A DNA stretch of 64,000 nt from Hygrocybe punicea (taxonomy: Eukaryota > Basidiomycota > Agaricomycetes > Agaricales > Hygrophoraceae): the NCBI GenBank assembly GCA_963556145.1, contig OY744462.1:3100001-3164000 (forward strand), in the 5' to 3' direction. Position 1 is the stretch's first letter. Each line of letters opens with the position of its first letter. The translations under genes were made by a program, and so were the position numbers. The notes under the pieces are model-generated. The model did no database searches, was not told the origin of the DNA, and was given only the letters and a program-made list of their open reading frames with translations. This document shows positions 10,127 to 22,043 of this stretch, piece by piece.

Positions 10127-10925
10127 TTAAGATTGAGCATATATAAACAGTACAGCATTATTACCATTACATGACAATAACTTAATATTTGAAAAGTCAT
10201 CTATATCACCTTCATTAATACAAATTGATCTGGTTGATATACCATCATGAAACCATACCATACTGTTGATGAATATGTGGGCAGTAAAATGTGCATCACC
10301 ATAGTACACAATTCCTCTCAATGTGAAAGCAGTGGATATGTCATCAATTGACAAGTTTATAACTTGACTAACTATTAAATTCTCCATAGAGTCAACTGTA
10401 AACATGATTAGAGGTGGAATTTTGTTAAATGCAATAAATTTAGTAATCTCTCCCCAACACAATTGACATTTGTGCCGTTGTCTATTAACTATGATTTGAG
10501 CAAGACATGCTGAGATTGTTCCAGAAAATGAATATGAACAATGAAAGATGGCATCACATCTATCATTTTCCAGAATGGTTATGTTTTCACAATTCATACA
10601 TTTAAGACAAGTTGAAGTCATTGGTTCATTTGCTTTCATTATATAATGGGCCAAATCACTTATGGCAATGCCAACTTGACCATAAGGAAATATTTCAGGT
10701 TTATCTTGATGCAATAAATGTCTGATTGTATTTCTAACTGTTTCTAAATCTGTTGTGTGATTCTTGGATCGTTTGAATCCTAAGCTCAAAATCTTTAATA
10801 TTTCATTGATGCTATTGAATCTTTTTTTCCAACTTGATGGATCTTCATTCCATATTGCTAGTAGTATTGTAAAGAGTGAATCGTAAGCACAGCTCCAATC
10901 TTGCACATCCCATATAAACCCTTTT
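10127..10925 (-). other. USP-like cysteine protease domain in the Helitron protein
   Basis: The last 260 or so residues contain 'WSCAYDSLFTILLAIW', resembling the Cys box of ubiquitin-specific peptidases, CxxC pairs ('CLKCMNCENI', 'CQLCWGEI') resembling a zinc-finger insertion, and 'GDAHFTAHIF...VWFHDG', resembling the His box. Such domains remove ubiquitin or cleave polyproteins. Some Helitrons of other kingdoms carry an OTU-type cysteine protease; this one looks more like the USP type. The assignment rests on motif spacing only. Confidence 0.55.
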
Positions 10926-13900
10926 GGTTCATTTAATTCAATAGTACTTGTTTTTCGTCTTTTTTTCACAATGGAAGATGAACTTACAACTTGTTGTAAT
11001 TTTCGTTTTTTATTTTGCAATATATTGACTGTGGAATTTTTATGAGTGACAGTGATTGGAACAGTTCCTTTTGCAGGAACAAAGTTGAGGTTTCTGTAAT
11101 CTGCCTTTTGATTTTTGTTCATATGTTTAATTAATTGCCATGGAGAGGGCTGTGTTGTGTATTGATTTAGTTGCTCCGTGGCTTTCCATGCAATAGCATG
11201 ATGAATGTTTTTTGGAATATATGACTTTCCTTTCCATTTTCTAAATTGATCAATGATACAATTTCGCTGATCTCCCTTGACATGGTCTGGTAAGAGTCCT
11301 TGATATTTCAGTTTGGTAATCTCATCAAGCAGTTCTAATTCCCTGAATTCTTGCCTGAGATATCCAGAAGCACCACCTGTAATTACTTTAGGATCAAAGC
11401 CTTGCATGATGATAGTTCCTGCTGCAGATGCACTTCTTGATAAGCAAGTATAGTAGGATTGGTGGTTTCTACAACTACTCAGGTCGACCACATTGTTAGG
11501 ACGAGTACGTCCTTGACATGCATAATCAGTCATTGCAAAATTAGGTAGTACCAACACTTGTTCTCTTGACAAAGATATCACATCATCATTGGGTAATGAG
11601 CACATGGTGGAAGTGACATGTTTTGTAATCGGCACAACATTTTCAGGAAGTCCTTCTATGTTAATTTTTTTTGGAGGATTCAATAATCTGACAAATAAAG
11701 TGTCCAGTACAGTTTGTTGTTCTGGACCTATTGCACTCTGCCAACCCACAACCATGCCCTCTGCTCCTTTGGTAATGCAGCACTCCATTGCATCATTGTT
11801 TCTCAGCATCACTGGCATGCCTACACATAAGTCCAATCTTCCTGGTATATGCTCAGAGGATGATGCATGTGGTTGGCTCCAAAGTAGCTTTTGGAGTGAA
11901 GGTTCCAATATCTTTGTGTGTCGAATAGGATCCAAAATTGTTGACATGTGATGAGATTTTCTTTTGCTATTGGAACTAGTAGGATCATTCCATCTGTCTA
12001 TAGAATAGAATGATGTTAATGGTCTTTCTATTTTCAGCAGCAAAACGTTGAATACCAAGTTCATTGATTTTGTCTTTTTGTGCATTTAATGCAGTTACAA
12101 CTGATACATTCCTGAATTTCTTTTGGGCTAATTTTGGATCATTTGGACCTTTTCCTGCAACACGAGTACGAAGAAATGCAATATCATTGGGAGTACATGC
12201 TTTGTATCTCATGTTTTCCAACGCCTGTCTCAGTTGGACATCTTCTTTTGACTGATTGGTTTGTCTCATATTTTCACGTAATATAACAACTGTTGTAATC
12301 TGATGCCAAAGAGCTTTGCCTATAGCAGCTTCCTGATTTGCTATAGTTTGACTGGAATTGATTTGGACACCAATGGTTCTGGAGTACAAAGGAGCACCAC
12401 TCATAGCTGGTGGAAGTTGGCCAAAATCTCCTGCAAATATCATATTAATGCCACCAAAGGGTTCATCATAAACACCACGTGCTTTTGCACACTGAGCACT
12501 GATTTTGTACATATCTCTGCAAGAGAACATTGACACCTCATCAATGAAAATGTAATCCACACCATCAAGATTGGCACGGACTTGTGCAAGGGAACGAGAT
12601 GAACCCCCATGATTAATTCCCAGAATTGAGTGATATGTAGATCCATTGACAAGGGCAGCAGCACCACCAGTTGGTGCAAGAACCACAAACCGATGATTTT
12701 CGTTGTGTTTACCAAAGAAACTAGTCAATGCTTTGATGACTTGTGATTTCCCTGTGCCTGCCATCCCACCAAGATACATGTGTAGCTTATCAGAACTGTT
12801 AATCAAGGTAGAGTGATTGGCAATGATATGAAATGCTCTCTTTTGGTCAGTGTTCAACTTGTAATCCTTGATAGTTACATCAATAAGATGACGATCAGCT
12901 CTGTTTGCAGGAATAAACAAATGGTTGATGTATGCTGCATCCACTATCTTGACATCATTATATTGAAAATTTCCCAATTTATTTATAGTTGCTGTGTTTG
13001 TTGGTAAATTTTTATTTCTGTCATCGATGATTTCCTTTTTCTTTGCAAGGACTGCAGTTCTCCACAATTTTGCTGATTGTACTACAGGTGGTTCTATAGG
13101 TATCAATGGTCCTATATCTGGGGTACCATCAATACAATCATCGAGCCACCCTGACCTTTTCAAAGTTCTTTCAGCTATCAGCATTTGATCTTTCCTCTTT
13201 TGTCCTTTTTGACTAAGTTTCAGGAGTATTTCTGTGTCATTATTGTCTTCATCAATATTGTTGTTGAAGTCGTCGCCATTAAATGCAAATTCAGCATTGT
13301 GCATGTCATCCAGTTCATCAAGACCATTTGAGGTTGCCCATGAATACCTTATATCTGCAGTATTATTCTTCTGACGTTTAGCAGAGAAATCATCTCTTGC
13401 ATCCAAACACTCATACCGCAGACCAAAGTATTTCATGATCTCCAGCTCTCTTTTAGAAAACTCATGATCTATAAAAGCATTATCTCATGTTTGTAATTTA
13501 CATTTGAGTTCTTTGCCACTTCTCCATGGCTTGAAAAACGTTAACATTGTACAACAATAATATTCTCGATCACCACGGTCAGCCCTTGGCAAAGTGTTTG
13601 GAATAAAATTAGGAACTATGAAAGGATCATTCCCTTTCATTTTGGCATGGTGGGTAAGATATTGTGGATGATTGGAATGTAAAGTATAATCATTTTCAAT
13701 TTTTGTCAATTTATTAAGATCAACTTCATTTGTTTTATCAGCTATTTCTGAACCTGCATTTTTATTCAAACCATCAGGCTTTGGAATTTCATCTATCTCC
13801 ATGAGTATATCATTATCAATGACATCAGACAAGTTGTCATCACTGGAATAGTCAACATTAGTAGGTTCAGTGCAAGAGTCAGACAAATCATGACAGCCTA

Positions 13901-16900
13901 GATTGTCCAAAATATGGTTTTGCATGGGTTCTTTTCTGGCCCTTTTGGTTTTTGTTTTGGTGTGTCTTTTATTTGGTTCCATAGTGGCGAGACGTATCCG
14001 GTCATACAGTGATACATTATCATACAAGGCGGGTCTGAACATATAATTATTTACTTTGGAAAGTCCAATGTATGCGCCATTATTCTTACCAATAACAACC
14101 TTTTGTGCATTGTTTTGGTCTTCACATATATTAGCAATTTCTTCATCAGACCATGCACTGATAACCTCTTTAACATAAGATCTCCAAAAGAATGGCACGA
14201 ATTTATGACTGGTGTAGTGATCAGGATTTCCAAGGACATATAATGAAGCCATTGGAGCACCAATTTCCATTTTGAAGGTGAGTGAATTGACTATTTGTGT
14301 AAACAGTTTTCTGACTTTGTCTTTTCTTTTCAGGTCGCCACCAATCATTTCAGAATTCTTATCAAAAATACTTTTTATCACTTCAAAAATGCTATAGGTC
14401 TTCAAGGAGAATTTTGTAATATAATCTGTTATGTATGCAACTATGGCCTTTATAGCAGTACCTGATAATAAGCTGGTCACATCAGAATTGCATCGTAGCA
14501 TATATGTAACTTCAGGTGTCACCGTGTTCATCCAAGGTTCACCATGCTTGAGGTTGAGAGCACCAGTGTTAGGTTCTACAAAGGTTTGTTGAAAGATATC
14601 ACGGGGAAATCGTCGTTTACATTCACCTTTCGAATTAAGACAGTATGGCTTTTTTTTGCCATCATGCCTGTTATGTACATTTAATCGCAATAAAAGATCA
14701 TCTACAACATCTTGAAACCTTTGCCACCATGTTGATCTTTTGTCGTGATATTGACAATTCATGGAACAATTATATGATGGTGGATCTGGCATGACACATG
14801 TTGGTGGTTGATATTCAGGTTTCGACATTGTCTGTTCCATTTTCTGTGATACCTCATCTTTAGAACCTGTCATGAATTGTCCTACACACAAACTTTCCAA
14901 GTATTCCACTAATCTTTTCTGAAAGTCGGAATTTTCACCCATAATTTTGTCACGTATTTCCTGAGGTGTAAGACATCCCTTTATCCACAACAGCATATGA
15001 AGATGCAAGGTAAGACGTCCTTGTTCCTCTACTGTTGCATAATAACCTGATGTGTTTCCATACAGGCCAGGATGAGATTCATTTATTCCTAATATATGTT
15101 TGATGAACATTTCAGTAGTAAAGTGAAAGAAGCGGGCTCCAGCAACTGGATTGTTTGCAATTAGTTTGTAACAATCCTGGGGTAGACGTAGTTTAGGATA
15201 AAACTTTTCTTTGTTGTCAGCATAATATAAGCATAGTGGGTGATTGATGTCTGCAGGTGCAAAAGTGATAAACCAAGTCGGAGCACCAATATAGGATATC
15301 AGAGACCAAATCTCATTTCGCATGTATTTCTTGTTAGTAATTGAACCTTTGACCTGACCAGCTACGTGATCCAGATCAGAAATGAGTTTATAGCATGCTT
15401 TCTCTTCTGATGTATCCGGTTTGACTCTATCACCTCTAGATAATCTTTTAGAGAGGTCATCCAAAACAGCTGTATTGATATTCATCAGGCGATCTGCAAT
15501 ATCGTTGAAATTATGTTTATTAGTCAACAAATATCCTCCGGTTGTACTGTCCTTGATTTGTTCTTGATTGAATGCAATCAATGGAAAATAGGGATCAGTT
15601 TGAAATCTTTTGTCATGGTACATCAGAAGATGCCTTTTGTGCATCATATCACTGATGCTTAAAACATCCTTGTCAATGCTGCTAATACCACCCAAGCCAT
15701 ATGGAAATAGGCAGGGGAACATCATAGGATATAACTGAGGATTATTAAAGAACGATTCTGGATTTCTAGCATGGCTTATGGCAAGAACACCACCATGGTC
15801 ATCTATCAAGTGCTTGGTTGCTCTAGCTATTAATGCCTTTGGACTTGTAATATCTAGATTTTCGCCAGTTACCCCACTAACAACAAAGGGACAAGGCCCA
15901 TCTTCCACACCATCTTCCTCTTCATTGTCAAATGCACTAGTGGCTTCCGGTTCCTTATTTGTGTCTGCTGGTCGATATGCAACCACAACAGGAATTCCAT
16001 GATCTGGATATTGTGCTAGATTTTCATAGGAGATATCTAAATCATAGTAATCCATGTGATTCAATCTCAGCCATTCTAAAGCTGCAGAAACTCGCATTCG
16101 GCGAACCAATAAAGGTGTTCGCTCCATGTCTTCTGGAGTTGGTCTGGCAGGACCCGTGAAAATGAAGGCTAGCACTTCATCAAGTTCTTTAATTGTTGGA
16201 GGCAACCGTTGATATATCTTTGGTGTTGGATTTTGAAACATGATGGCATTTGCTTTCATTTTATGCATCCCAGATGAGACACAAACAATATATTTGTTGT
16301 GACGAACACGGGCAATCAAAAGTTGTTCAGCAAATGTTAGATTTTGAAGTTGTGCAGGAATGCTTCCCATCCAAAGTCCATTTGCCAAAGCATATTTGGG
16401 AGTTTGGCCTTTATTCAGACTGAGCACACATGGTTTGCATATCCATTTACATGTGTTATCTAGCACTGGACCTTTGATATCCTCTATTGGATCAGAACAA
16501 TGATATCGTTCACATCTTGTGATTCCCATATTGTCTCTAGTTAATATTTTCAGATTAACCTTTGTCTTTGACAATAAAGACATGTTCTTCAATGCAACCA
16601 ATTGACCGCACACGGCACACCCACTTTCTTGAAAACATTCAGGTGATGTATCTCTGCACCAGTTGCTGATTATGGTTTCCTTCAATTCAATAGATGGTGG
16701 AGGAGGAGGAAATGATTGCTCATCTGACTTGTCCAATTCTTCTTTCATTTTAGTCTGAGTTTCTTCTGTTCCACACTCATATGTTTCTGTCTTTTGTTGT
16801 CTTTTGTACCACTCTTTACACTTATCTTTATTTGATTTAATATCATGCACATGAAAAATAGAAACATGAGTATCACAAGCTGAACAATTATGCCTCATTA

Positions 16901-17864
16901 ATGCCACAGATAGATCTTGTCCATGTAATCTTCGTAATGTCTTTGACAAATATATACCATGTATTGTTGTTATTTCACCAATATCATTCACCGTCAACTT
17001 TGGCAGAAGTTCATGTAAAGGCATTTTAACACATACATATTTTTTTCTATCTCCATATAAAGTGTTGGCTGTTTGTTGATCAATATGCCCCACATATTCG
17101 AATAATATGTCAGAATCATGGTTGATATTATTAGACAGTAGCATGAAAGATTGAAGAAAGCTAAACTTGAATGTTGGTATTCGTTTACCACCACCAATGT
17201 AGTCATATCTATGAACGGAATTTATATATAAAGATTTAAACAAGTTTCTGAATAAATTCAAATTGAACACAATTATGTTTGAACGGCTATGCCGTATTAT
17301 GAAACATAGTGTGGTCCACAGCAACGTTGCATGTGATAGAGAACTAGTAATGCATTGAAATAAATATGATCTGAAATCATGTTGTTTCAATAGCGATCGC
17401 ATGAGCAATGCATTGATCATTTTACAACGACATTGGACAGTGATAGGTTTGAGAAGACAATACAAAGCAAAGAGATATTTACAAGGTAAGAAATATGTTC
17501 TGGCATATTGAATAGAACGTAATTGCATATTGAACGCGCCATCTTCAAATGTAGTCCAAGCGAATAATGCATTGAGTGTCAAAGTATTCTTTGTTATTTT
17601 ATTGAATTTTACACATTGTGTTGCATTTATTTGCATCAGTATTGTTGCATTGCCCTGATCTGGGGCAAACTCATGTTCTATGAGTTTTCTTTGAAAAACA
17701 CCCAATTTTTGGGCCAAGGTCGATATCAAAGGAGCGGAAATTGGTTCAAGAGATCTATACATAAGTTGGTCTTGGCATAGTTGTGGAAATATGGTTGCAT
17801 TTGCAAGGAGATGTAGATAAGTCAAAACTGCAATGCAGACATGTATGATATCGTGGAGATTCAT
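10127..17864 (-). pseudogene. Helitron Rep/PIF1 helicase with C-terminal cysteine-protease-like domain
   Basis: From the ATG at 17864 the protein runs about 2580 residues. It has a cysteine-rich region ('GCAVCGQL', near residue 410), a 'YALANGLWMGSIP' DUF6570-like segment, the Helitron-like N domain, and the Rep HUH motif 'HLHMLLWIKG' (near residue 950). Two-tyrosine motif 'YITDYITK' follows near 1145. PIF1 helicase motifs come next: 'LGGMAGTGKSQ' (Walker A, near 12765), 'IFIDEVSMF' (Walker B, near 12545), 'FAGDFGQLPPA', and 'DYACQGRTRP' near 11520. The C-terminal part (10127-10920) looks like a ubiquitin-protease fold. Breaks: TGA at 13485-13487, after which the same frame continues, and a one-base shift near 12020. 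It is otherwise complete and probably only recently silenced. Confidence 0.85.
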
Positions 17865-18147
17865 GTGGATTGGTGATAGTAAGAGGAAGCACCGTCCATG
17901 TATCTATTTAACTAGTTAAGTGGTTCAGATCATGAACAACAATTAACACAATTGGATTGATCATATGACATTATCTTATTTGTAAGCTCTTCCAAAAACA
18001 TCATAAGGTGTGCCTGAAGCTTTATAATGTTTTTATTCAATTGAATGTTTTCGTAACATACCTAATATTCCGGTACTGAATAGTCATAGCTTTCCTTAGA
18101 GTGATGGTTATGCTTGCCACCATACGAGGGGGATTTGTTACAGTTGT
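17865..18147. other. Upstream region of the Helitron Rep gene
   Basis: AT-rich, with no protein frame. It probably holds the promoter of the Rep-helicase gene, but no specific element is recognisable. Confidence 0.4.
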
Positions 18148-18373
18148 CACAGGGGATGGATGAGGAATTTTTACCATCAAATAATATTGAGATATCCACT
18201 CAAATATTAAAATTATTTTTGTTGTTATCACAAGTCCGAAAACGTTGTAAAAAGTGGATAACGATATGTTTTCAACATTTTCGGACTTATGATAGCAACA
18301 AAATAATTTCAATATTTGAGTGGATGTTTCAATATTATTTGATGGCAAAAATTCCTCATCCGTCTCCTATGTG
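18148..18373. repeat. Foldback MITE, about 226 bp
   Basis: The two halves are inverted copies with a few differences, centred near 18258. Arms start CACAGGGGATGGATGAGG on the left and CACATAGGAGACGGATGAGG on the right (reverse strand). No clear target duplication was found. Confidence 0.65.
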
Positions 18374-18779
18374 TATCCCCATTTAATTGGTCCATAAAGT
18401 TGGCAGTTTTGGTTTATTACATATATTCAATTTGAATGTTCATTAGCTCGAGTCATAATAATCCAAGGTTGTCCTTCTCATGTTACCTGTGGTGGCTGTA
18501 CTATGACAAACGTGAACTGAAATTAATACATTTAATTTAGACAAACAGATTTTCAGTCACCAAGATCGATGTCTTATGTGATATCTGTGTCTGCTTATTA
18601 TCGTGCTCAATTGTTATGGTCATAGGAAAGTAACACAAGCCATTTTCAATAGAGCAAAAAAAGAATTGTACAGATATTGTACAAATGTAAAGAATGGCGG
18701 TAGAGGAGGACGTTGAGGGCACAGATTATCATTACCAGAACTCAACGACTGAGATAAAAGTGTCTTTAGTCAAATATAA
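18374..18779. other. No gene seen
   Basis: AT-rich spacer between the foldback repeat and cargo gene 1. Short frames only; nothing recognised. Confidence 0.4.
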
Positions 18780-20737
18780 TTAATACTCCACAAAAAGAGG
18801 ACTTACAGCACCCGAAATTAAGGCCCTGGGTCCAGTTTGGATGTCGATGCCTTGGGAGATGAAGACCTCGTTTGGCTGGGAGGAATGGAGACTAGGATAT
18901 CGGGAGGAACGATATTGCTCCAATCTACATCCATTAATGAACCGCCTGGCTCCACAGGGGTCGACGACTGATGGCACGCGTATTGGGACGGAATCCTAGG
19001 ATATTGACATGATCAGATGTGAAATCTATATAAAGTGTGATGTACATACCCGGAGTCGGAGACTTCTTCGGAGGCTTCACTTGCTGGAGCGTTTCTGCAA
19101 TAATGCCCGCTTGCTCCGATGCCAGATCCAGCTTCCTCCTCTTTGCTGTCTTGCCGTCCTCATGATCGCCGCTGAGAGACTCCTGTATGGGTTCGGGAGG
19201 TCCATCGTTGTCGTGCATGATTATATCGTCATCAGAAATCATCAACCCACCCCATTCCGGCAAGTCCAACTTTGCAGATTCCAGTGGCACATCATCCGCC
19301 TCGGAGGAGATGGGTGGTTTAACTTCCACCATCAATTTTTTGGATTCCGATTTCTTGGATCCGCGCGACGGCCCAATTTCGACAGCGACTGCGAGATGTC
19401 AGTGCATTATTCAGAGCAAAGTGAGTAACGTACGCATTTGAGCCTTGGATCATTTCTTCTTTACCGGGGCTACGTCCTCCTTCATCTTGATATCGTCTAT
19501 GCATGAATGAATAATTTGCATTATAATCTTGATATTTAGAATTTAATAACTCACCCTCAGCGTCGTCATCGGGTTTGGACTTCACGGTGCGTTCTGTGAT
19601 GATGAGGAGTTACCGTGTGTGATGATCACAGACAATGACACTACTTACTGGGCTTGGGCTTGGGCTTGGGCTTGGGCTTGGGCTTCTTTTTATCCTTCTC
19701 AGACGAATTGTCTGTGCCACCTGCGTCACCTGAATATTCAATACATCTATCCACTGATATGGGTGAAAATGTTTACAAACCAGCGGAAGATACCTTCTGT
19801 GTTCCGGCCGATTTTGACTTCACTTTGCCCTTGCCCTTGCCCTGGGGAACTGGCTCTTCTGCAAATGTATGATATTATTAGCACATTCACACATGTAATT
19901 CTAGATCACACCTTCATCGTCCTCCGCCACATTGGCATCGATGAGGAAGCTATGTCCTTTACACCATGCAATAACCTGACCGATGATTTTGAGCTTTGTG
20001 GCGTCTGGCAGCCCACCAAATGACCAATTTGCAGAGGTTCCGCTGTGCCATGCTGGCACGGATTCGTCGTATTTTGCCCAATCTATGATGCCAGACGTGA
20101 GATTTCATTTGGCCAGAAATGCATATATCTACTCACCTAGGTCCTCGGGCTTGATCTCGGTGTTCACGGCGCTATGTTGAATCAAAGTGGATGGAGAGTG
20201 CTTGCTGACATAAAACTCTTTGAGGAGCCAATCGTCGAAGATCTTGCTTCACCAGTCACGGGTGACCTCGTTGGCCCGTTTTGCGACCAAAACCTCTGCC
20301 CAAATTTCGTCCATGACGGTGTCGGTATACTTGAGGTAATCCCGGAGTGAATCGGTCCCTTCCTTATCGTTTTTGACGTAGTCTGGCGAGTAGTTGGGTG
20401 CCTTGTTGTATGCGATGGCCGCTGTCGCGTAGATGTACATATCCATTTGATAAATTAAGCGACGGAGCGGTTCCTCGTATCGTTCAGGCATTTCGCGCCA
20501 TAACTCGCCTTGGGTGGTGGCATCGTGGGGGTGAGTCTTCAGTACATATAGGTTACGAGAAAAGACGGGGACGGTGCCGGAATCCTTGTTGGGTGCCGGA
20601 ATCTTGGGCGGGACCATGTACTGGATTTGGAAAATGCGATGCAGCTCCTGCAGCTTTTTGGGTGGCGCATCAGGCCAGTATTTGAAAGCCGCGGGATTGA
20701 CAGCAGGAGTCGAGGTTTTGACGACGGGCAAGGACAT
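18780..20737 (-). pseudogene. Helitron cargo gene 1: hypothetical protein, multi-exon, one in-frame TGA
   Basis: I choose the ATG at 20737 ('MSLPVVKTSTPAV'). The first exon gives a compact globular region ('FKYWPDAPPKKLQELHRIF', 'EEPLRRLIYQMDMYIYATA') and reaches TGA at 20249-20251 in a context 'VTRDW-stop-SKIFDDW', so the stop is probably a mutated TGG. Further exons read 'DWAKYDESVPAWHSG', 'KIIGQVIAWCKGHSFLI', a KPKPKPK run (from 19640-19690), an acidic/basic linker 'PLESAKLDLPEWGG...KRRKLDL', and a final exon ending 18780. Introns of about 50 bp separate them. The basic tail suggests a nuclear protein. Family not recognised; it resembles lineage-specific hypothetical proteins of mushrooms. 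Confidence 0.6.
19634..19690 (-). repeat. Lys-Pro coding microsatellite
   Basis: A hexamer repeat (TTGGGC units on the plus strand) encodes alternating Lys-Pro on the minus strand inside cargo gene 1. Confidence 0.8.
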
Positions 20738-21096
20738 GGTAGATGTAGTGGAACCTTTTTGGTGGGCGTCTGAGGGTAGAAATGAGGGGAACGGAAAACA
20801 TTGGATGTCAGGGTCGATGCCCTGGCCTATGAGGGAACTGGCCAAGTCAGATGACCTGTCAACAATACATGTTCGGCATTGCATACATTGATCGGACACG
20901 CGGTGTACAAATAACATACAACCAAACATGGTGTACTTGATTCTCAAGTTTTGCCGTAATACATCCTTAAAATGTCGATAAGCGCTATTTGTCATGTAGC
21001 TATACAAATATATATTCTTAACTTATGACACGGCGAAGAGGCCGAACAAGCTTGATGCTAATATATATAATGGTATGATGATTAACATAGATATGA

Positions 21097-21765
21097 ATTG
21101 TCGAACACTTGTCGAACAGGCCGAACACTGTTCGACAAGTGTTCGACAAGTCAATGCTATGTCAGTGAATTAAGTGTAATGTATATTAACGTAGCAATGG
21201 CTTGTCGAACACTTGTTGAACAGGCCGAACACTGTTCGACAAGTGTTCGACAAGCCATTGCTACGTTAATGTATATTACACTTAATTTATTAACAAAGCA
21301 ATGGCTTGTCGAACACTTGTCGAACAGTGTTCGGCCTGTTCGACAAGTGTTCGACAAGCCATTGCTACGTTAATGTATATTACACTTAATTTATTAACAA
21401 AGCAATGGCTTGTCGAACACTTGTCGAACAGTGTTCGGCCTGTTCGACAAGTGTTCGACAAGCCATTGCTACGTTAATATACATTACACTTAATTCACTG
21501 ACATAGCATTGACTTGTCGAACACTTGTCGAACAGTGTTCGGCCTGTTCGACAAGTGTTCGACAAGCCATTGCTACGTTAATATATATTACACTTAATTT
21601 ATTAACAAAGCAATGACTTGTCGAACACTTGTCGAACAGGCCGAACACTGTTCAACAAGTGTTCAACAAGCCATACGGACATTGATTAACGCATCAAGAT
21701 GCATATGACTAACCAAACACTTGCCGAACAGTGTTCGGCCTGTTCGACACGTGTTCGGCAGGTCG
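21097..21765. repeat. Array of palindromic repeats 'CTTGTCGAACA...TGTTCGACAAG'
   Basis: Seven clusters, roughly 100-115 bp apart, each carry TTGTCGAACACTTGTCGAAC, the central AGGCCGAACACTGTTC or its inverse, and TTCGACAAGTGTTCGACAAG, so each can form a strong hairpin. Spacers ('CCATTGCTACGTTAATGTAT' or its inverse) are also shared and are themselves inverted between units. The array lies between cargo genes 1 and 2. A related array is at 30342-31190. Confidence 0.85.
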
Positions 21766-22043
21766 TTATATTGTTATTCATTCTAAAGACAAATATGGGT
21801 GCACAACGAAAACCTTGCCGATCAAACCGGGGGAGCATCATTGTTGCCGATGTCACCTGACATGAATCCGATATCATTGATAGTCAAAAGGATTATCCAA
21901 ACTTGATTAACTCTTCTTCTCCTTCACACTCAGCATCTCACCACACATCCCGAGTTATAGAACACATACTGGTATATCACAGTACCATTTTGGACCCCGT
22001 TGAATTTACAAACTAACATAATCTGATCTGTTAGACTTTCAAT

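Noticed and set aside
21097..21765. Regularly spaced repeats as a CRISPR array
   Set aside because: Repeats are long palindromes, spacers are shared and inverted, and the genome is eukaryotic.
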